Assembly: GCA_029834535.1 (NCBI GenBank)
Contig: JAQMWT010000398.1
Coordinates: 124,001-188,000, forward strand
Length of the DNA: 64,000 nucleotides
Source of the DNA: Chrysophaeum taylorii
Taxonomy: Eukaryota > Sar > Pelagophyceae > Pelagomonadales > Pelagomonadaceae
Direction of reading: 5' to 3'
The position numbers and the translations under genes were made by a program. Within the stretch, counting starts at the first letter, position 1. Every line of letters starts with the position of its first letter. This document shows positions 30,545 to 42,030 of the stretch, piece by piece. The notes beneath the pieces were generated by a model. That model did no database searches and was not told where the DNA came from. It saw only the letters and a list, made by a program, of their open reading frames with translations.

Positions 30545-32132
30545 CTAGCCCGGCACCGGCTTCGGATCAGATTTGGTTACTTGGATCTCGCCATCGCCGA
30601 TTTGAATTTCTTTCTGGTCGTACTCGGCGAGGTCGCCCGCGGGCGTCATGAGCTGGACGACGTAGTTAGTCTCGGTAGTAACGATACCTTTTTCGTCCGT
30701 CACGATGCTACGCTTGGCCTTCCAGCCAGCGCCCGTCGGCAGGCCAACGGGATCACCGATGGGCTTGGACGCGGGCCCGGCGAGCGGCGGAGCGTCGCGC
30801 TTCGGGCCAACGTAATCGATGACGGGATCGGCGTCGCCGACCTGCACCTCCTTCTGTTCGTAGATTTTGCCGTCGTGAGTAATCTCGTAGTTCGTCGTCA
30901 GATGGACGACGCCGCGCTCATCTTTCAGGGACTCTCGGCGCGCCTTCCATCCGCCGCCCGACGGTAAGCGCGAGGGCGGCTGGATGGGCGGAAGCGACCG
31001 CGACTCGTCGGCGGACTCGCGAGGCTCGCTTTTCTCGACCGAGGGCAGCCCGTCGCCCACGACCGTCTCCTTCTGCGTCCACTGCTTGCCCTGGAACTCG
31101 ATATCATACACCGTCGTGAGCGTCCTGACGCCGTCCGCCGCGACGCTCTCGCGCCGCGCCTTCCAGCCCGCGCCGATCGGAACGTCCCGGGGGGGGTTGA
31201 TGGGCGGCGGCTCGACGGCTTCCTTTGGAGGCGCGCCGTTTCCAACCTCCCCAACACTTGATGATTCCGCCGGAAGGTCGCGCGCCGCGTCGGAGGGTCC
31301 GCGGCCCTCTCTCGCCTCCGGGTCGAGCGTGTCGTCGGAGGGTCCGCGGCCCTCTATCGCCTCCGGGTCGAGCGTATCGTCGGAGGGTCCGCGGCCCTCT
31401 CTCGCCTCCGGGTCGCGCGCCGCGTCGGAGGGTCCGCGGCCCTCTCTCGCCTCCGGGTCGAGCGTATCGTCGATCTCGAGGCGAGTCGCCGTCGCTGGCT
31501 CCTCGGAAGGCGAAGGATTTCCCAAATCTTCATCCGAAACAACTTTTCCCGCCTCGAGTTCGTTCGCCGCGGGCACCATCTCCGGCATTTCTTCCTCCGC
31601 TGGTTGTCCCTCCGGCTCAACTTTGGTCACGCTCACGGGTCCGTCGATACCCAACTGCTCCTCCGTTTGCTTCCAGGTCTTGCCTCCCGCCGTTACCTCG
31701 TACGTGACGGTAATCTTCACCGTGCCACCCTCGTCTGTGAAGATTTGCCGTCGAGCACTCCACACGCCGTCTGCGGGCAGGTCGCGCGGTGCCTGCGGCG
31801 GCGACGTCGACCTCGCGAACCGAGCTCTCGACCTACCGCGATCGGGCGCTGGGCGGCCGCGCTCGGTGCGCTTGCCGGGGGCGGGGTCTCGAGCTTCTCT
31901 TCTTCCATCGAGACCTTTCCCCCTTCATTGGTGACCGTCCGCACCGTAGTGGTGCCGTCGGCGTGCGTTATGGTGTACCTGGTCACGAGCACGTCGTCGC
32001 CGGTCGAGTTCTTCTTGAGAGTCGCAGTCCCTTTCCTGCGATCCCAGCGTAACAGGATCCGAGCTCCTCGCAAAAGGCGTACCATTTGTCTGTCTTGACC
32101 AGGTTGGCGGGCTCGGGGATGTCGAGTGGCAT
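30545..32132 (-). CDS. Protein of five or six repeated beta-type modules
   Basis: The 498-residue product comes from three exons: 32083-32132, 31837-32035 and 30545-31792. Introns are 47 nt (32036-32082) and 44 nt (31793-31836), each GT...CGCAG, and both keep frame. Each module of about 55 residues runs GxGWKARR..., D-x-GV...T-x-Y-x-I, GK-x-x-x-QKE-x-x-x-GD, then a V-x-K-x-EP closing; modules begin near DKWKGTATL, GVWSARRQI, GAGWKARRE, GGGWKARRE and GAGWKAKRS. Between the second and third lies a minisatellite of about 16 residues (TLDPEAREGRGPSD type) repeated four or five times. Alternating polar and hydrophobic residues suggest beta strands. No leader or membrane segment. I do not recognise the family. 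Confidence 0.75.
31285..31480 (-). repeat. Coding minisatellite in the module protein
   Basis: Four to five units of about 45-48 bp, in frame, encoding DPEAREGRGPSD alternating with DTL or AAR. Units are nearly identical (GTCGGAGGGTCCGCGGCCCT shared on the plus strand), so length variation between strains is likely. Confidence 0.85.
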
Positions 32133-35100
32133 CGCCTTAAATTTTGTTCGCTCAAAAAAATCCTTGACACTTTTTTTTCTTCTTCGAGGCGTTAAAATAT
32201 AAGGAAAGAGACGAGAACAATAATATTATGTGAGGAAAAAAGTTAAAATTGTAAAATTAACTACTAACCTCTGGGCACGAAACGCCGGCACGAGAGACGA
32301 TGATAACACAGCAAAGAATGAAACTTTATACTTTATTAAGCGGCGGGCCAGTTAACCACGCGGGAATGAATGAGGGCACTTTGGCGGCCTGGGGGTGGAC
32401 GGTCGTTTTTTTTTTATGAGCATCGTCTGACCAGCCACGGCTCGCTATGCAAATTTGCGCACGGGCTGCAGGACACATCGACGAGCATCCGCGCGACGCC
32501 CTGCCATCTAACGGCCGCCCCGAAGGTGTGCGCCAAAGCCGAATCGCGGTCGTTTTCCTAGGGGGATTGGGCGAGGCGATACAATTCGCGCTGCCCAGAT
32601 GACGCGTAGCGACGCATCGGTAAGGGCCGGGGGGGTGGGGGGACCCTGTGACTTCCGCCCATGTGCTGGTAATTGATTGCGAGGTCGAAATGGTCCAGGC
32701 AATAATAGGATGGACAAAAAAGTGTAGGACCGTTACCGTGCCCTGAATCATTCATGCGAGTTCCCTCCGAGGCTATGCAGACAAAGAGAGAGGCCAAATC
32801 GGAGGGGTGAGGACTCGACCAAGCCGGGGAAAAGCATCAAGCATTCAACAGAGTTGTGTTTTTTCGGCTCTGGCAACCCATCCCCCTCGTCAGCGATATC
32901 GAGTGGACCATATCGCAGAACCCCTCCCGGCATCGTGTCAGCCAGGAATATGCCATCAATACAAACGGGGTGCTTTTTCTTCGAGAGAGAGCCATGGAAC
33001 TCTCTTAGGGCAGCTATCTGCCTTAACGTCGGGAAAGCACCGTCGCTCCTAAGTTGAAGTGGTCTTGCCAGTATAAGAGCTGGTTGCCTCATAAGCAGCA
33101 CGAGAAGGCTGAACAACTGAATTACACCGAGACGCCGACGATAGCAAAGTGACGTACAGGTAGCCCAGAGGAAACAGTGAGCACCCCGATGCCGCCAGCT
33201 TATCAAACGGGGCGATGGGGGAAAGTGCAAAGTCTTTCTTTTCAAAATCCCTTCGTCTCAGGGTACGCCCGTTGTCTGAGCCAACGCGGTTATTCGTGGT
33301 CGAATGACGCGAGCACATAGCGCTGGTGAATCTTGTGCACGACGTGAAGTGCAACTTATCATGAGCCTTCCTTGTGCCGCGAACGTGCTGCTTGACATAG
33401 CCCCCCCCACAGCGCAACACGTCCATTTCGACCGTTGCTAATAACCGCGTGACGAAACTAGATTAGCCACCTGTTTTTCAAATGCGCTCTGGATGCGGAT
33501 CTTGATAGCTTGCTTGGGCCCTCGGGACTGCGAGTCGCGGTCACATTGTACGACGGCAACCCGCGTGCTCGGCGGTACGACGAAATTGCTCACGCCCGTT
33601 CGACACAAGTGCCTACATGCGCTCTCGCTTTCGCTTGCGGTGGTTCTCGAGGGAATGTCATGACGTGGAATGTGAGATACTTTTGCCGACGTCTTGTTTT
33701 GACTGGGGCCAATTATGGCGGCGATCCTCGTCCTTTCGCTCACTCTCGAGGAATTTCTACGTGATTGGGTTTGTCCCGGGTTTCGATTGTGGGAGTGGCT
33801 CATGATGCATGTCCCTGGCAGAGGACCGGTAAATGTGCCCTGACACTCTTCTCTCTTGGGTTTCGAAACCGCGCTTGTAAGCGTCGAGACCGCCGCCTTT
33901 CGGCTCTCGCCTCTTCGTGCGGACATGCTCGTCATGCTCGAGCTCACACGCGGTACGCCGCCCGATGTCCGTTTATGATCGAGCTTGCACTCAGCACAAA
34001 GCCCTCGGCCTTGTTGCAGTAAAGAATGTGCGTTTGTATGCGTCTAGCCCGCCGCCCTTTGGTCCCCCGCCTTTTCGCGCAGCCGTGCGCGCTTATGATC
34101 GAGCAGAACGTGGCCCGATGTCCTCGGCCTTGCTGTAGTCCAGCACGCAAACAAAAGTCGGGATTGCATCCACGGGTTGTTCGCGGCGATGGTGTCAAAA
34201 TCGTGAGGGTCGAAGCGGTTGTCGTGACCTCATCGTCGCACTGCATTGGTGCCCCGTGGATCCACGCTGGGTTTACTGCACGACCGGCTGTTGCCGAGAT
34301 GATATTTATAGGGACCTCTGCCGCCGAATGCTCAGCGGTTCGTTGTTGTCAGGGTCATCGTCACCGGATCTCCACGCCGGATTCTCGCGGTCGTTGATGT
34401 CGTTAGCACTATGGATACGTTGTTGTTCTCCTGATCGTTTCGGAAGCGCCAACAGCCACTGGGATGACGGCGCACTTGCCGTCGGGAAGGCGCTTGAGGG
34501 CCGGGCCGACCGCCCTTGGAGACGACACGGCGGGCCTCCTCTCCGTGCGGATTTATTGCGATGTGCCGAATCGAGGGCGTGAAACGATGGTGCGCCTTTA
34601 GCCGAGCCGAGCACTCTTGCGACAATGCGGTGTGGTCCCTGCTGCTGTTATGGTCTTCAGCAGTAGTTTGCACGGCACGCCTCGACCGACAAGCGTCAAA
34701 TTGATGATCAAGCGCTCGGCCCCCCTAGCAAACAAGGGTCGCCGAAGAAGCCGCAGGCGTCGCATGAGTCTCTTTACTTCGCACACCCGGTGAGAGAGAT
34801 TGGGCTGACGTGCGCTCGCCCACGCCGACGCGCGACGAGAGCTGAGGTCGCGCACACCCCCCAGGTGTTTGATTGTTGTATGCGCCACCTGACCTCGAGG
34901 TCGCGTCGCCGTCGAAAATCGAGCTTTACTTCCTACGTGCCACGGTCCCACCACGCCTACGATTATTCGGAGCGTACGGTAGAAAGTTGAACCAGCTGAA
35001 TAAGAGAATAACACTCCCGCAACGCGTCGTCGTCCGGGCCGCTCTCGGCGCCTTTGTTTACGAAAATGTTGCTGCGTGTTGGTCACCAAAACGGCAACGC

Positions 35101-35254
35101 CCTAACAGACCGCCGTGATCCTTCATGCTCCCCACACACCCCCCCCCCCTCTTAGCAGTCGACATTTAAAAACAGACCGTCGTTGGGAGAGGGGTTACAA
35201 ATTTTATAGAGGTAGTAGGGTAATTGTTAGAATCATTGATTCGGGTGAGTCGCG
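32133..35254. other. 3.1-kb gene-free stretch
   Basis: No gene can be supported. Base composition is lower in GC than the genic blocks, with an AT-rich 100 bp near 32160-32270. Minus-strand pieces near 32750-33050 (ALREFHGSLSKKKHPVCIDG; EPKKHNSVECLMLFPG) read like decayed coding sequence of unknown family. A diverged direct repeat around TTATGATCGAGC followed by CCTCGGCCTTG occurs at about 33973-34019 and 34094-34140. A copy of the 40-bp C-tract mini-element is at 35130-35169. Confidence 0.5.
35130..35169 (+). repeat. 40-bp C-tract mini-element
   Basis: Reads CCCCACACAC, a C-tract, then TCTTAGCAGTCGACATTTAAA. A 40-bp copy that is nearly identical interrupts the Helitron-like unit at 60559-60598, and a related inverted pair is at 46179-46221. 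Confidence 0.8.
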
Positions 35255-36731
35255 ATGACGACTCCCGCGAGCAGCAGCAGCAGCAGCAATAGCACCGGCA
35301 GGAGGAATGCGCGAAGGAGCCCAAGAGATGGCCGGCGCGAGGCTCCTCAGAGCGTGAACTTGCTGTCCGTGGTGACGAATCCACGCGAACCGCGTCCGGC
35401 GTTCGGGTTGTTGTTCGACGAGACGCGGGAGACGTCGACGCCTGGATCCTCGAAGGAAAGCGCGACGATCCGGCGAATTGGGACCCACGAGTTCGGGTTT
35501 TTGACGAACACGGAGATGCGTGCGCTGTACGAGCGGTTCCTGTCGAACCGGGAGAGCCGCGAGACTGGCGAGCCGTCGGTGGTGTTGGAGGCGAACGCGG
35601 ATGGCGTGCCGCGGCTGTTCTTCAGCGAGGGGTTTGCGCTGCAGTCGGCGTCGGTGGCCTTCGAGCGGCTCGATGCGCAGCGAACGCCTTCGCCCGGGGG
35701 GTCGTCGCCGGGGCCGTTGTCGCAGTTCGAGGACGAGGACGAGAACGAGCAGGCGGAGCGGGAGGAGGTGGTGTTGGGTTCGTACCTTGACACGGTCGAG
35801 GGGGCGCTTGTCGGCCAGCTCAACAGGTCGAGCGACGACTTCTTCCAGGCCCTGACGAACTTCCAGGATTTGAGCGACCAGGTGAGCGCGACTGTGAGCA
35901 TGGTGCGGCGGCTGCGGTCGCGGATACGGTCGATGCGATGCGACGCGGTGCGAGGGGTGTTGCGAGTGCCGCGGCTCGCGTGTCGGCAGACGAACCTGAT
36001 ATCGCTCCAGTCCAAGCTCGTCGCGATGCGAGAGGTCAAGCAGACCTGCGACAAGGTCCACGCGGCGATGCTGGCCGAGGACTACGCGTCGACGGTCGGC
36101 AAGATCGCGGCGGCCAAGAAGACTATTTCCGACCATTTAAGAGACGTGCGGAGCCTGAGCCACGTCGCGAAGCGATTGGATCAGTTCTACGAGCTCGCCA
36201 TCTCCTACATGGGTTCGCGCTGGGTGAATTTCGCGGTGGCGTCCACCTGGACGACGACCCGCCAGGACAACAAAGACGAGCGAAGGCGACTTTCGTTCTC
36301 GGCGGCCGAAACGCCGATCCTCGAGCTCTCGGGCGGCGTCGTGGCGCCCCTCGTCGAGGGCTTGACGCGCTCGGGCAGGATGCCGCACATTCTGACGAAA
36401 TTCCAGCAGCGGTGCGAGGAGGAGGCGCGGGAGATCGTGAACACGGTCGTCCTCGAGTACCGCGCGGCGGCGCCTACCGACGACGGCGGCGGCGGGAACG
36501 ATGAGGGGAACGCGCGGCGGTCGGGTTCGGCGCCCCCCCTCCAACAGCACCAGCAAAATGGAGACGTGTCCGCCGCGCGGCTGAACGCTTTGAGCGCGAG
36601 CGCCTTCCAGGGATGCTTTGAGACGTGCCTCGACCACCTCTTCACCAACGCGCTCGCGGCGATCGCGCTTCACAATTTTCTCCGCGACTACCTCGATTTG
36701 GCGGCGGCGGCGCGAGACGCGTCGCCCAACG

Positions 36732-36767
<36 letters not shown>

Positions 36768-38098
36768 GCGGCGGCGTATTCGCCGAGGCGCGTGCCCGGG
36801 CCCCAGCTGTCATTCGCGCGCACCTCCAGGAACTCAAGGATGATGATTTGACCACCGCCGACGGTCTCGCGGCGCGGAGCGCGCGCGCGACGCGGTCGGT
36901 CGCCGAGGCTTCGTGCAAAAGGATGGCGCGGCTGATCGCGCTCCGCGAAGAGGCGACCTCGAAATCAAAGCTGGCCGACCTCAAGAAGCTCTGGGATGTC
37001 GGCTCGGACTTCGCCGACGCGGTCGACGCGGCGACGCGGTCCCGCGCGGCCGCGTCGCTCCGCCGAGCTCTGGCCGTCCAATCCAAGGCCTTCCTCGAAC
37101 GCCAGCACGCGCGCCACAAGAACGAGCTCGTCACCACGCTCGACAGCGAAAAGTGGCAGCAGGTCGACGTGACGCCCGAGCGCCAGCGCGCCCTCGACCG
37201 CCTCGCGACGGGCCTGGGATCTACGGGCGGTCCTGACGCCGTCGTCGTTTCGGCGCGAGAGCTCCCGCCGACGCACGGAAGGCCCCGAAAAGAGCTGCGC
37301 GGCGCGATGGTCGACGCGACGAGCTACAAGGTCGTCTGGAGCGCGGTGAGGCTCTTCGAGATGGTCGATGCCAAGCTCGCCGTCGCCAACAGCCTCCCCG
37401 GCCTCGCGGCCGACGTCGTCGCCAAGCTCGTCGACCTGCTTAGATTCTTCGAGGCGCGTACCAGACAGCTCGTCTTGTTCGCGGGCGCCCTCCAGTCGAG
37501 CGCGCAGCTCCGCACCATCACGGCGAGGCAGCTCGGCCTCGCCTCCCAGTGCCTGAGCCTCGTGATCGCCCTCGCCCCGCACGTGCGCGCGGCCGTCGCC
37601 GAGCGCCTAGACGTTCCTTCGCTCCTCGCCGACCTCGACGCCGTCGCGCGCGACTACCTCGACCACCACAACAAAATCCTCTCCAAGTTCGTCGCTATTA
37701 TCGGCGACAAACTCGTCGAGGCCGCCCGATCCCTCCCCAAGACGAATTGGGACGATTCGAGGCACCACAACCAAGCTCCGACCGACGATCGCAGGTCGCA
37801 GTTTGTCGTCGACGTCGCCAAAAATGTCGTCAACATGCACGCCGTCCTCGCGAAGCTCCTCCCCCGCGAGCAGCTCCAGGAGGTCTTCACCAACATCTAC
37901 GACCTTCTCGCAACCAAGGTCCCGCACCTCTTCGAGGCCGTCAACCCGGAAATGCCCCACGGCCGAAAACGCGTAGCCGACGACCTCAAATATCTTGTTT
38001 CAAACGTCGCGAAACTCGACGTCCAGGCCACCAACCTCAAGCGTCTCGACATGTTCATCGACGCCAAGTACGTCTCCCGCAACAAACAACAAGCATGA
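35255..38098 (+). CDS. VPS54: Vps54, GARP complex subunit
   Basis: A 947-residue subunit of the GARP tethering complex, which captures endosome-derived vesicles at the trans-Golgi. The N-terminal 170 residues are low-complexity; about 175-330 is the CATCHR-type coiled coil of the Vps54 N-terminal region (SYLDTVEGALVGQLNRSSDD, FQALTNFQDLSDQ, and AMLAEDYASTVGKI). The region about 670-945 matches the Vps54 C-terminal domain: SYKVVWSAVRLFEMV, HHNKILSKFVAIIGDKLVEAA, VVNMHAVLAKLLPREQLQ, and DLKYLVSNVAKLD. Acidic and polyglycine insertions (near 490-505) are local expansions. One exon; start at the first ATG, 35255. Family assignment rests on these blocks and length. Confidence 0.85.
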
Positions 38099-38370
38099 CG
38101 GTCTCCGTGCGTGCCCGCCGATGGGCCGGCACTTTTCTTCGTTCAACCCGAGGCAGACAGACCGACCGACCGACCGACCGACCGACCGACCTTGCGATGA
38201 TCTCCACCACACGTCTCGACACGTTGTGCACAGACGCCTATCTTGGTTTGTCCGTCGGGCGGTCGCGGTCGTCGTCGTCCGAATTCCGAAACTACTACCA
38301 CTACTACTATTATGTTGTTGTTGTTGTTGTTGTTGTTGTGAGCCTACTACTAGGAATACTCCCACCGATA
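38099..38370. other. Intergenic with (CGAC)n and (TTG)n repeats
   Basis: 272 bp between convergent 3' ends. It contains (CGAC)n at about 38159-38192 and a TTG run near 38312-38338. Nothing else is seen. Confidence 0.7.
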
Positions 38371-41300
38371 CTACGAACTGTTGTCGCTGCTGCAGCTCGT
38401 GAGCGCCGGCGGCGCGATAGACGCGTCGTCGTCGTCGACTTCGCCGATGATCTGGAGCTGGGTGGTCCCGGTGTCGATAGTGTGCACCACCACTCGTGGA
38501 ACCTCTTCTTCTTCGTCATCCGTGGCGGCTTGTTGCGGCGGCAAGGGTCTCTCCTCGACATTCGCCTCGCGTTTGCGCCGGAGCGCGATCTGGCGGCGCT
38601 CCTCGGGGGTGGGGGCGCGGAGCGGCGTCCCCGGCTTCTGTTGTTGTGGTGTCAAAATGCGGCGGTCGGGTTCTGGCTCCTTAACTTTGAGCTGTTTGTC
38701 GGCGACACGAGGAAAGGCGACGGCGACGAGGTCGTGGTCGTCGCGGTCGGCATCGTCGCGCGGATACGCGGGTCCGCCCGCAATGGTGAGGCGCGCGAAG
38801 TCAGCCGCATCGCCCGAGAGCGGGGTCGCGGGCGCGAACGGACGCGCGAGGACTCGGACTCTCCTCGGAAACGCGCCGGTGGCCTCGCGATGGCGCTCGG
38901 CGGAACGCGCGCGGCGGCGCGCGCCGCGGCAGAGCGCGCGCACGTCTTCGGTCCCGCCTTGGAGATCATTCTCGAGGGTCGGGCAACGCCAGAACCGAGC
39001 GTCGTTAGTTGGCACCAAAACTCGGTAGCGCTTATAGAGATCCGCGAGCTTGGGCGAGAACGCGGGCGCCAAATTGAGATTCTCGAGACAGGAGGCGGCG
39101 GCGTGGACGCCGTCGAGCGCGCCGCGCGCGAGCACGGGAAAGAGCGACGGCCGGCGCTCGAGGACGTCGAGAAGAACGCGCCGCGAGCCGCACACGCAGG
39201 CTAGGACGGCGCTCGCGGCGGCTATCGACGGCGGAGACGACGGCGCGCCGGCAGCGGCGATGGCAGCAGCGAGGGCTTTCTGGCGCCCGGCGAGCGGCGG
39301 CACGGCGGCACTCGCGTCCGCGACGTCGCCCGCGTCGTCGCTCGCCGAAGCGCCCGCGGCGTGGATGCCGGGCGAGTACGCGTCGGTCGCCTCCTCGACC
39401 CAGGTCAGCACGCCCGTGGAGCGCGCCGCGCGCTGGAGTGCTGCGCGGCACCGCGCGACGTCGGCCGACGCGGCCACCATGCGTTCGGGGAAATTCACCA
39501 TCGCGACGAGCAGCGCCGCCGCCGACGTCGCCGTCGACGGCTCGTGCAAGCTCGCCGCGCACTCCTCGAGGATGCCGCGCCGAAACATCTCCGTCTTTCG
39601 GACGAGCAACTCCCTCGGATCGACCTGCGCCTGGGCCTCGACGGGGTCCTTGCGGTCGACACCCGCCATCATCCGACCCGCGATCGCTCGCGCCGTGCCG
39701 CCGATCGCGCTTTTGTTTTCGTCGTTCGCCCGACGACTCGCGCCAGCCTTGGATGCCAAAGCCGAGCTGCTCGCGCCCAGCTTGCGAAGGAGCTTTCCAA
39801 AAATTTTGACTTTTTGCTGGTCCTCCTCGCCGCCTCTCGTCGTCGCGAGTGCCGACGCGAGTCGGCGAATTGGTTCGTCGTCGGGTTCGTCGGGTTCGTC
39901 GTTTTCGTCGTTTTCGTCGTCGTCAGGATCCCAGGACCGGACGACCAGCGCGACGCAGGTTTGCGTGAGCCCCTCGTCCCCTTCGAGCCGATACCACGTC
40001 CGATAGGCCGGCGCGGCGAGAAGCTCGCGCAACGAGAGCCGAAGTCGCGCGACGGGCGCGCCCTCGTCCGTCGCGTCCGCCTTCTTCTTCGCGTTTGCGA
40101 CCAACTTTTTGGAGCTTCTGCTCAGGTGTCGCAGGGAGCGACTCATACCGTGGAGTTTCGTGGCCTTGAGAGACTGCGAGGGACTCCGCGCCAGCAGGGC
40201 GACCGGCCCGACGGCGGCGACCACCTCGTCGCTCCCGCCGGCTGTCCCCCGCCAGGCAGCGAGGACGGGCCCGCCGTCGTCGTCGTCGTCGTCGTCGGAT
40301 TCGAGGCGATGATGTCTTGAGGAGCAAGAGGACGACGCTTGCTGTTGGTTGCGAGCATCGATCGCACTTTGAAACTCGCGTCGCCGCTTGGCCGCGAGTC
40401 GCCCTCGGACGGTCGCGTCCTGTAGTTCGAGCTCGAAACGCTTGGAGAGCGCGGCCTCGATATCGTCGTCGCGGGCTTCGTCCGGGCGCACCTGAAGTGT
40501 GTAGCGAGCCCCGGACCACGCGCACGGCCTCGATGGGTCGTAAAAGTCGTCCTTCACGTTGCCGTCCTTTTTGTTTCCAACAGCCGAAAGGGGCAACGCC
40601 GGGTCGGCGATCTGCTTATCGCCCCAACGCGCGACGAAACGAAGCTGCGCGGGGTGCCGGCCCTCGCCGCGACTCGCGGGGCGGCGCCGCTGTATCTCGA
40701 GCAGCTCTTTTGCGAAGGCGTTACTGTGATCGTCGCCACCTCCTGGCTCGTCCAAGGTCGCCGCCTCGGGAAGCGAGGGCGGTTTACCGTACGCGAAGCG
40801 CGGCAAGTTTACGGCCTCGACGAGGTCGACGCGGAGAACGCCCGACCGATTCGCGCGCGGATCCGCGGCCGCCTTTTCTAGGGCTTCGGCATTCTCGCCA
40901 AGGCGATCCCGGCCCAACATAAAGACACAGCACGAGTCGATCAGCACGTCGCCAGCGTACCCCGCCGAACACTGAATTGACAACTTTGCGCGCCCGAGCG
41001 AACCGCCGACGAACTCAACCTCCAACTTTTCCCAGCAACGAGCGAGCGTCGCGTGCATCGAGGCCTCGTACTGCGCTTCGTAGTCCCAGACCCCCATCAC
41101 TACGCCGTTGCCCGTCATCTCGCCGACGTCGTGGAAGACGTAGACTTCTGCGCGGTACTTCCGGGCGCTCGCGACGGCGACGTCTACGCAGCAGCCGCCC
41201 TCGACACCGCCCGGGACCTTGAGGACCATGCACTGGCGCCCACTCAGACAGGACGGCTTCCGCGATGCCAACGTTTGGGAGATCGAGAGCGCCTGCGCTC

Positions 41301-42030
41301 GCAGCAGTTCGGCGGACGACAACGCGCCGAGGAGCTTGGTCGCGTCCGCCGTCGATCGCGGGTCCGACGACCTCCCGAAGTAAATGGCCCACTGACGCTC
41401 GATTTCTTCCAGATTTTCGAAGAACCATGCGCGCATATACAAGGCCTTCGCGGTGCGCGTCGGCACCGACGTGAGTTTTGTTCCGTCGATGATCATTGGT
41501 CTCGGCGCCGAGCCGTCCTTGCGCGCGTCGTGCAGCGATACGACCTGGAACACATACTCGGTCGCCGGCACGAGGTTCACCACGACGTACGACGTCGCGT
41601 CGCCGTCGCGCGTGTGCGTGACCAACGTTTCGAACGTCTTATTCTTGTCGAGACATCTTCGGAGCCCGACGCGCGCGCCATCGACGCGGTATGATGTCTT
41701 GGGCCGTTCCCACGCCAGCCGCACAGACGTCGAGGTCACCTCCTCCACCACGAGTCCCTCTACGTGCTTTGCCAACGCGAGCTCCTCTTGCTCTTCTTCT
41801 TTTTCGACGATGGCCGCCGCGCCATCTTCGGTCGACGCCTCGTCGCGCGCCACTACAAGCCCCTGCGCTCTGCGCTGCTCTTCTTCGATGTCCTCGGTCG
41901 ACGCCTCGTCGCGCGCCACAACGAGCCCCTGTGCTTTGCGCTGCTCTTCTTCGATGTCTTCGGTCGACGCCCCGTCCCGCTCACCGCCTGCATCTTCGAC
42001 GGCCGACGCCTCGTCTTCTCGCTGCGTCAT
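38371..42030 (-). CDS. Large FN3 / carbohydrate-binding-like / C2-like protein
   Basis: A 1219-residue protein I cannot assign to a named family. Residues about 10-75 hold three tandem copies of a 22-residue unit (DEASTEDIEEEQRRAQGLVVAR). An FN3 domain follows at about 95-190 (SVRLAWERP ... VNLVPATEYVFQV). About 225-390 looks like a beta-sandwich of carbohydrate-binding type (YRAEVYVFHDVGEM ... VLIDSCCVFML). From about 410 (SGVLRVDLVEAVNLPRFAYG) to about 790 lies a C2-like domain with long insertions, and the last 400 residues are helical and then disordered. No signal peptide or membrane span. The ATG at 42030 is chosen; sequence upstream in the same frame is AT-rich UTR. The domain order suggests membrane- or glycan-associated scaffolding, but this is inference. 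Confidence 0.6.
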   Translation of the reverse strand: MTQREDEASAVEDAGGERDGASTEDIEEEQRKAQGLVVARDEASTEDIEEEQRRAQGLVVARDEASTEDGAAAIVEKEEEQEELALAKHVEGLVVEEVTSTSVRLAWERPKTSYRVDGARVGLRRCLDKNKTFETLVTHTRDGDATSYVVVNLVPATEYVFQVVSLHDARKDGSAPRPMIIDGTKLTSVPTRTAKALYMRAWFFENLEEIERQWAIYFGRSSDPRSTADATKLLGALSSAELLRAQALSISQTLASRKPSCLSGRQCMVLKVPGGVEGGCCVDVAVASARKYRAEVYVFHDVGEMTGNGVVMGVWDYEAQYEASMHATLARCWEKLEVEFVGGSLGRAKLSIQCSAGYAGDVLIDSCCVFMLGRDRLGENAEALEKAAADPRANRSGVLRVDLVEAVNLPRFAYGKPPSLPEAATLDEPGGGDDHSNAFAKELLEIQRRRPASRGEGRHPAQLRFVARWGDKQIADPALPLSAVGNKKDGNVKDDFYDPSRPCAWSGARYTLQVRPDEARDDDIEAALSKRFELELQDATVRGRLAAKRRREFQSAIDARNQQQASSSCSSRHHRLESDDDDDDDGGPVLAAWRGTAGGSDEVVAAVGPVALLARSPSQSLKATKLHGMSRSLRHLSRSSKKLVANAKKKADATDEGAPVARLRLSLRELLAAPAYRTWYRLEGDEGLTQTCVALVVRSWDPDDDENDENDEPDEPDDEPIRRLASALATTRGGEEDQQKVKIFGKLLRKLGASSSALASKAGASRRANDENKSAIGGTARAIAGRMMAGVDRKDPVEAQAQVDPRELLVRKTEMFRRGILEECAASLHEPSTATSAAALLVAMVNFPERMVAASADVARCRAALQRAARSTGVLTWVEEATDAYSPGIHAAGASASDDAGDVADASAAVPPLAGRQKALAAAIAAAGAPSSPPSIAAASAVLACVCGSRRVLLDVLERRPSLFPVLARGALDGVHAAASCLENLNLAPAFSPKLADLYKRYRVLVPTNDARFWRCPTLENDLQGGTEDVRALCRGARRRARSAERHREATGAFPRRVRVLARPFAPATPLSGDAADFARLTIAGGPAYPRDDADRDDHDLVAVAFPRVADKQLKVKEPEPDRRILTPQQQKPGTPLRAPTPEERRQIALRRKREANVEERPLPPQQAATDDEEEEVPRVVVHTIDTGTTQLQIIGEVDDDDASIAPPALTSCSSDNSS

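Noticed and set aside
30545-31765. GTG at 31765 as the start of the repeat-module protein
   Set aside because: Upstream exons with short introns supply an ATG at 32132 and a further copy of the module.
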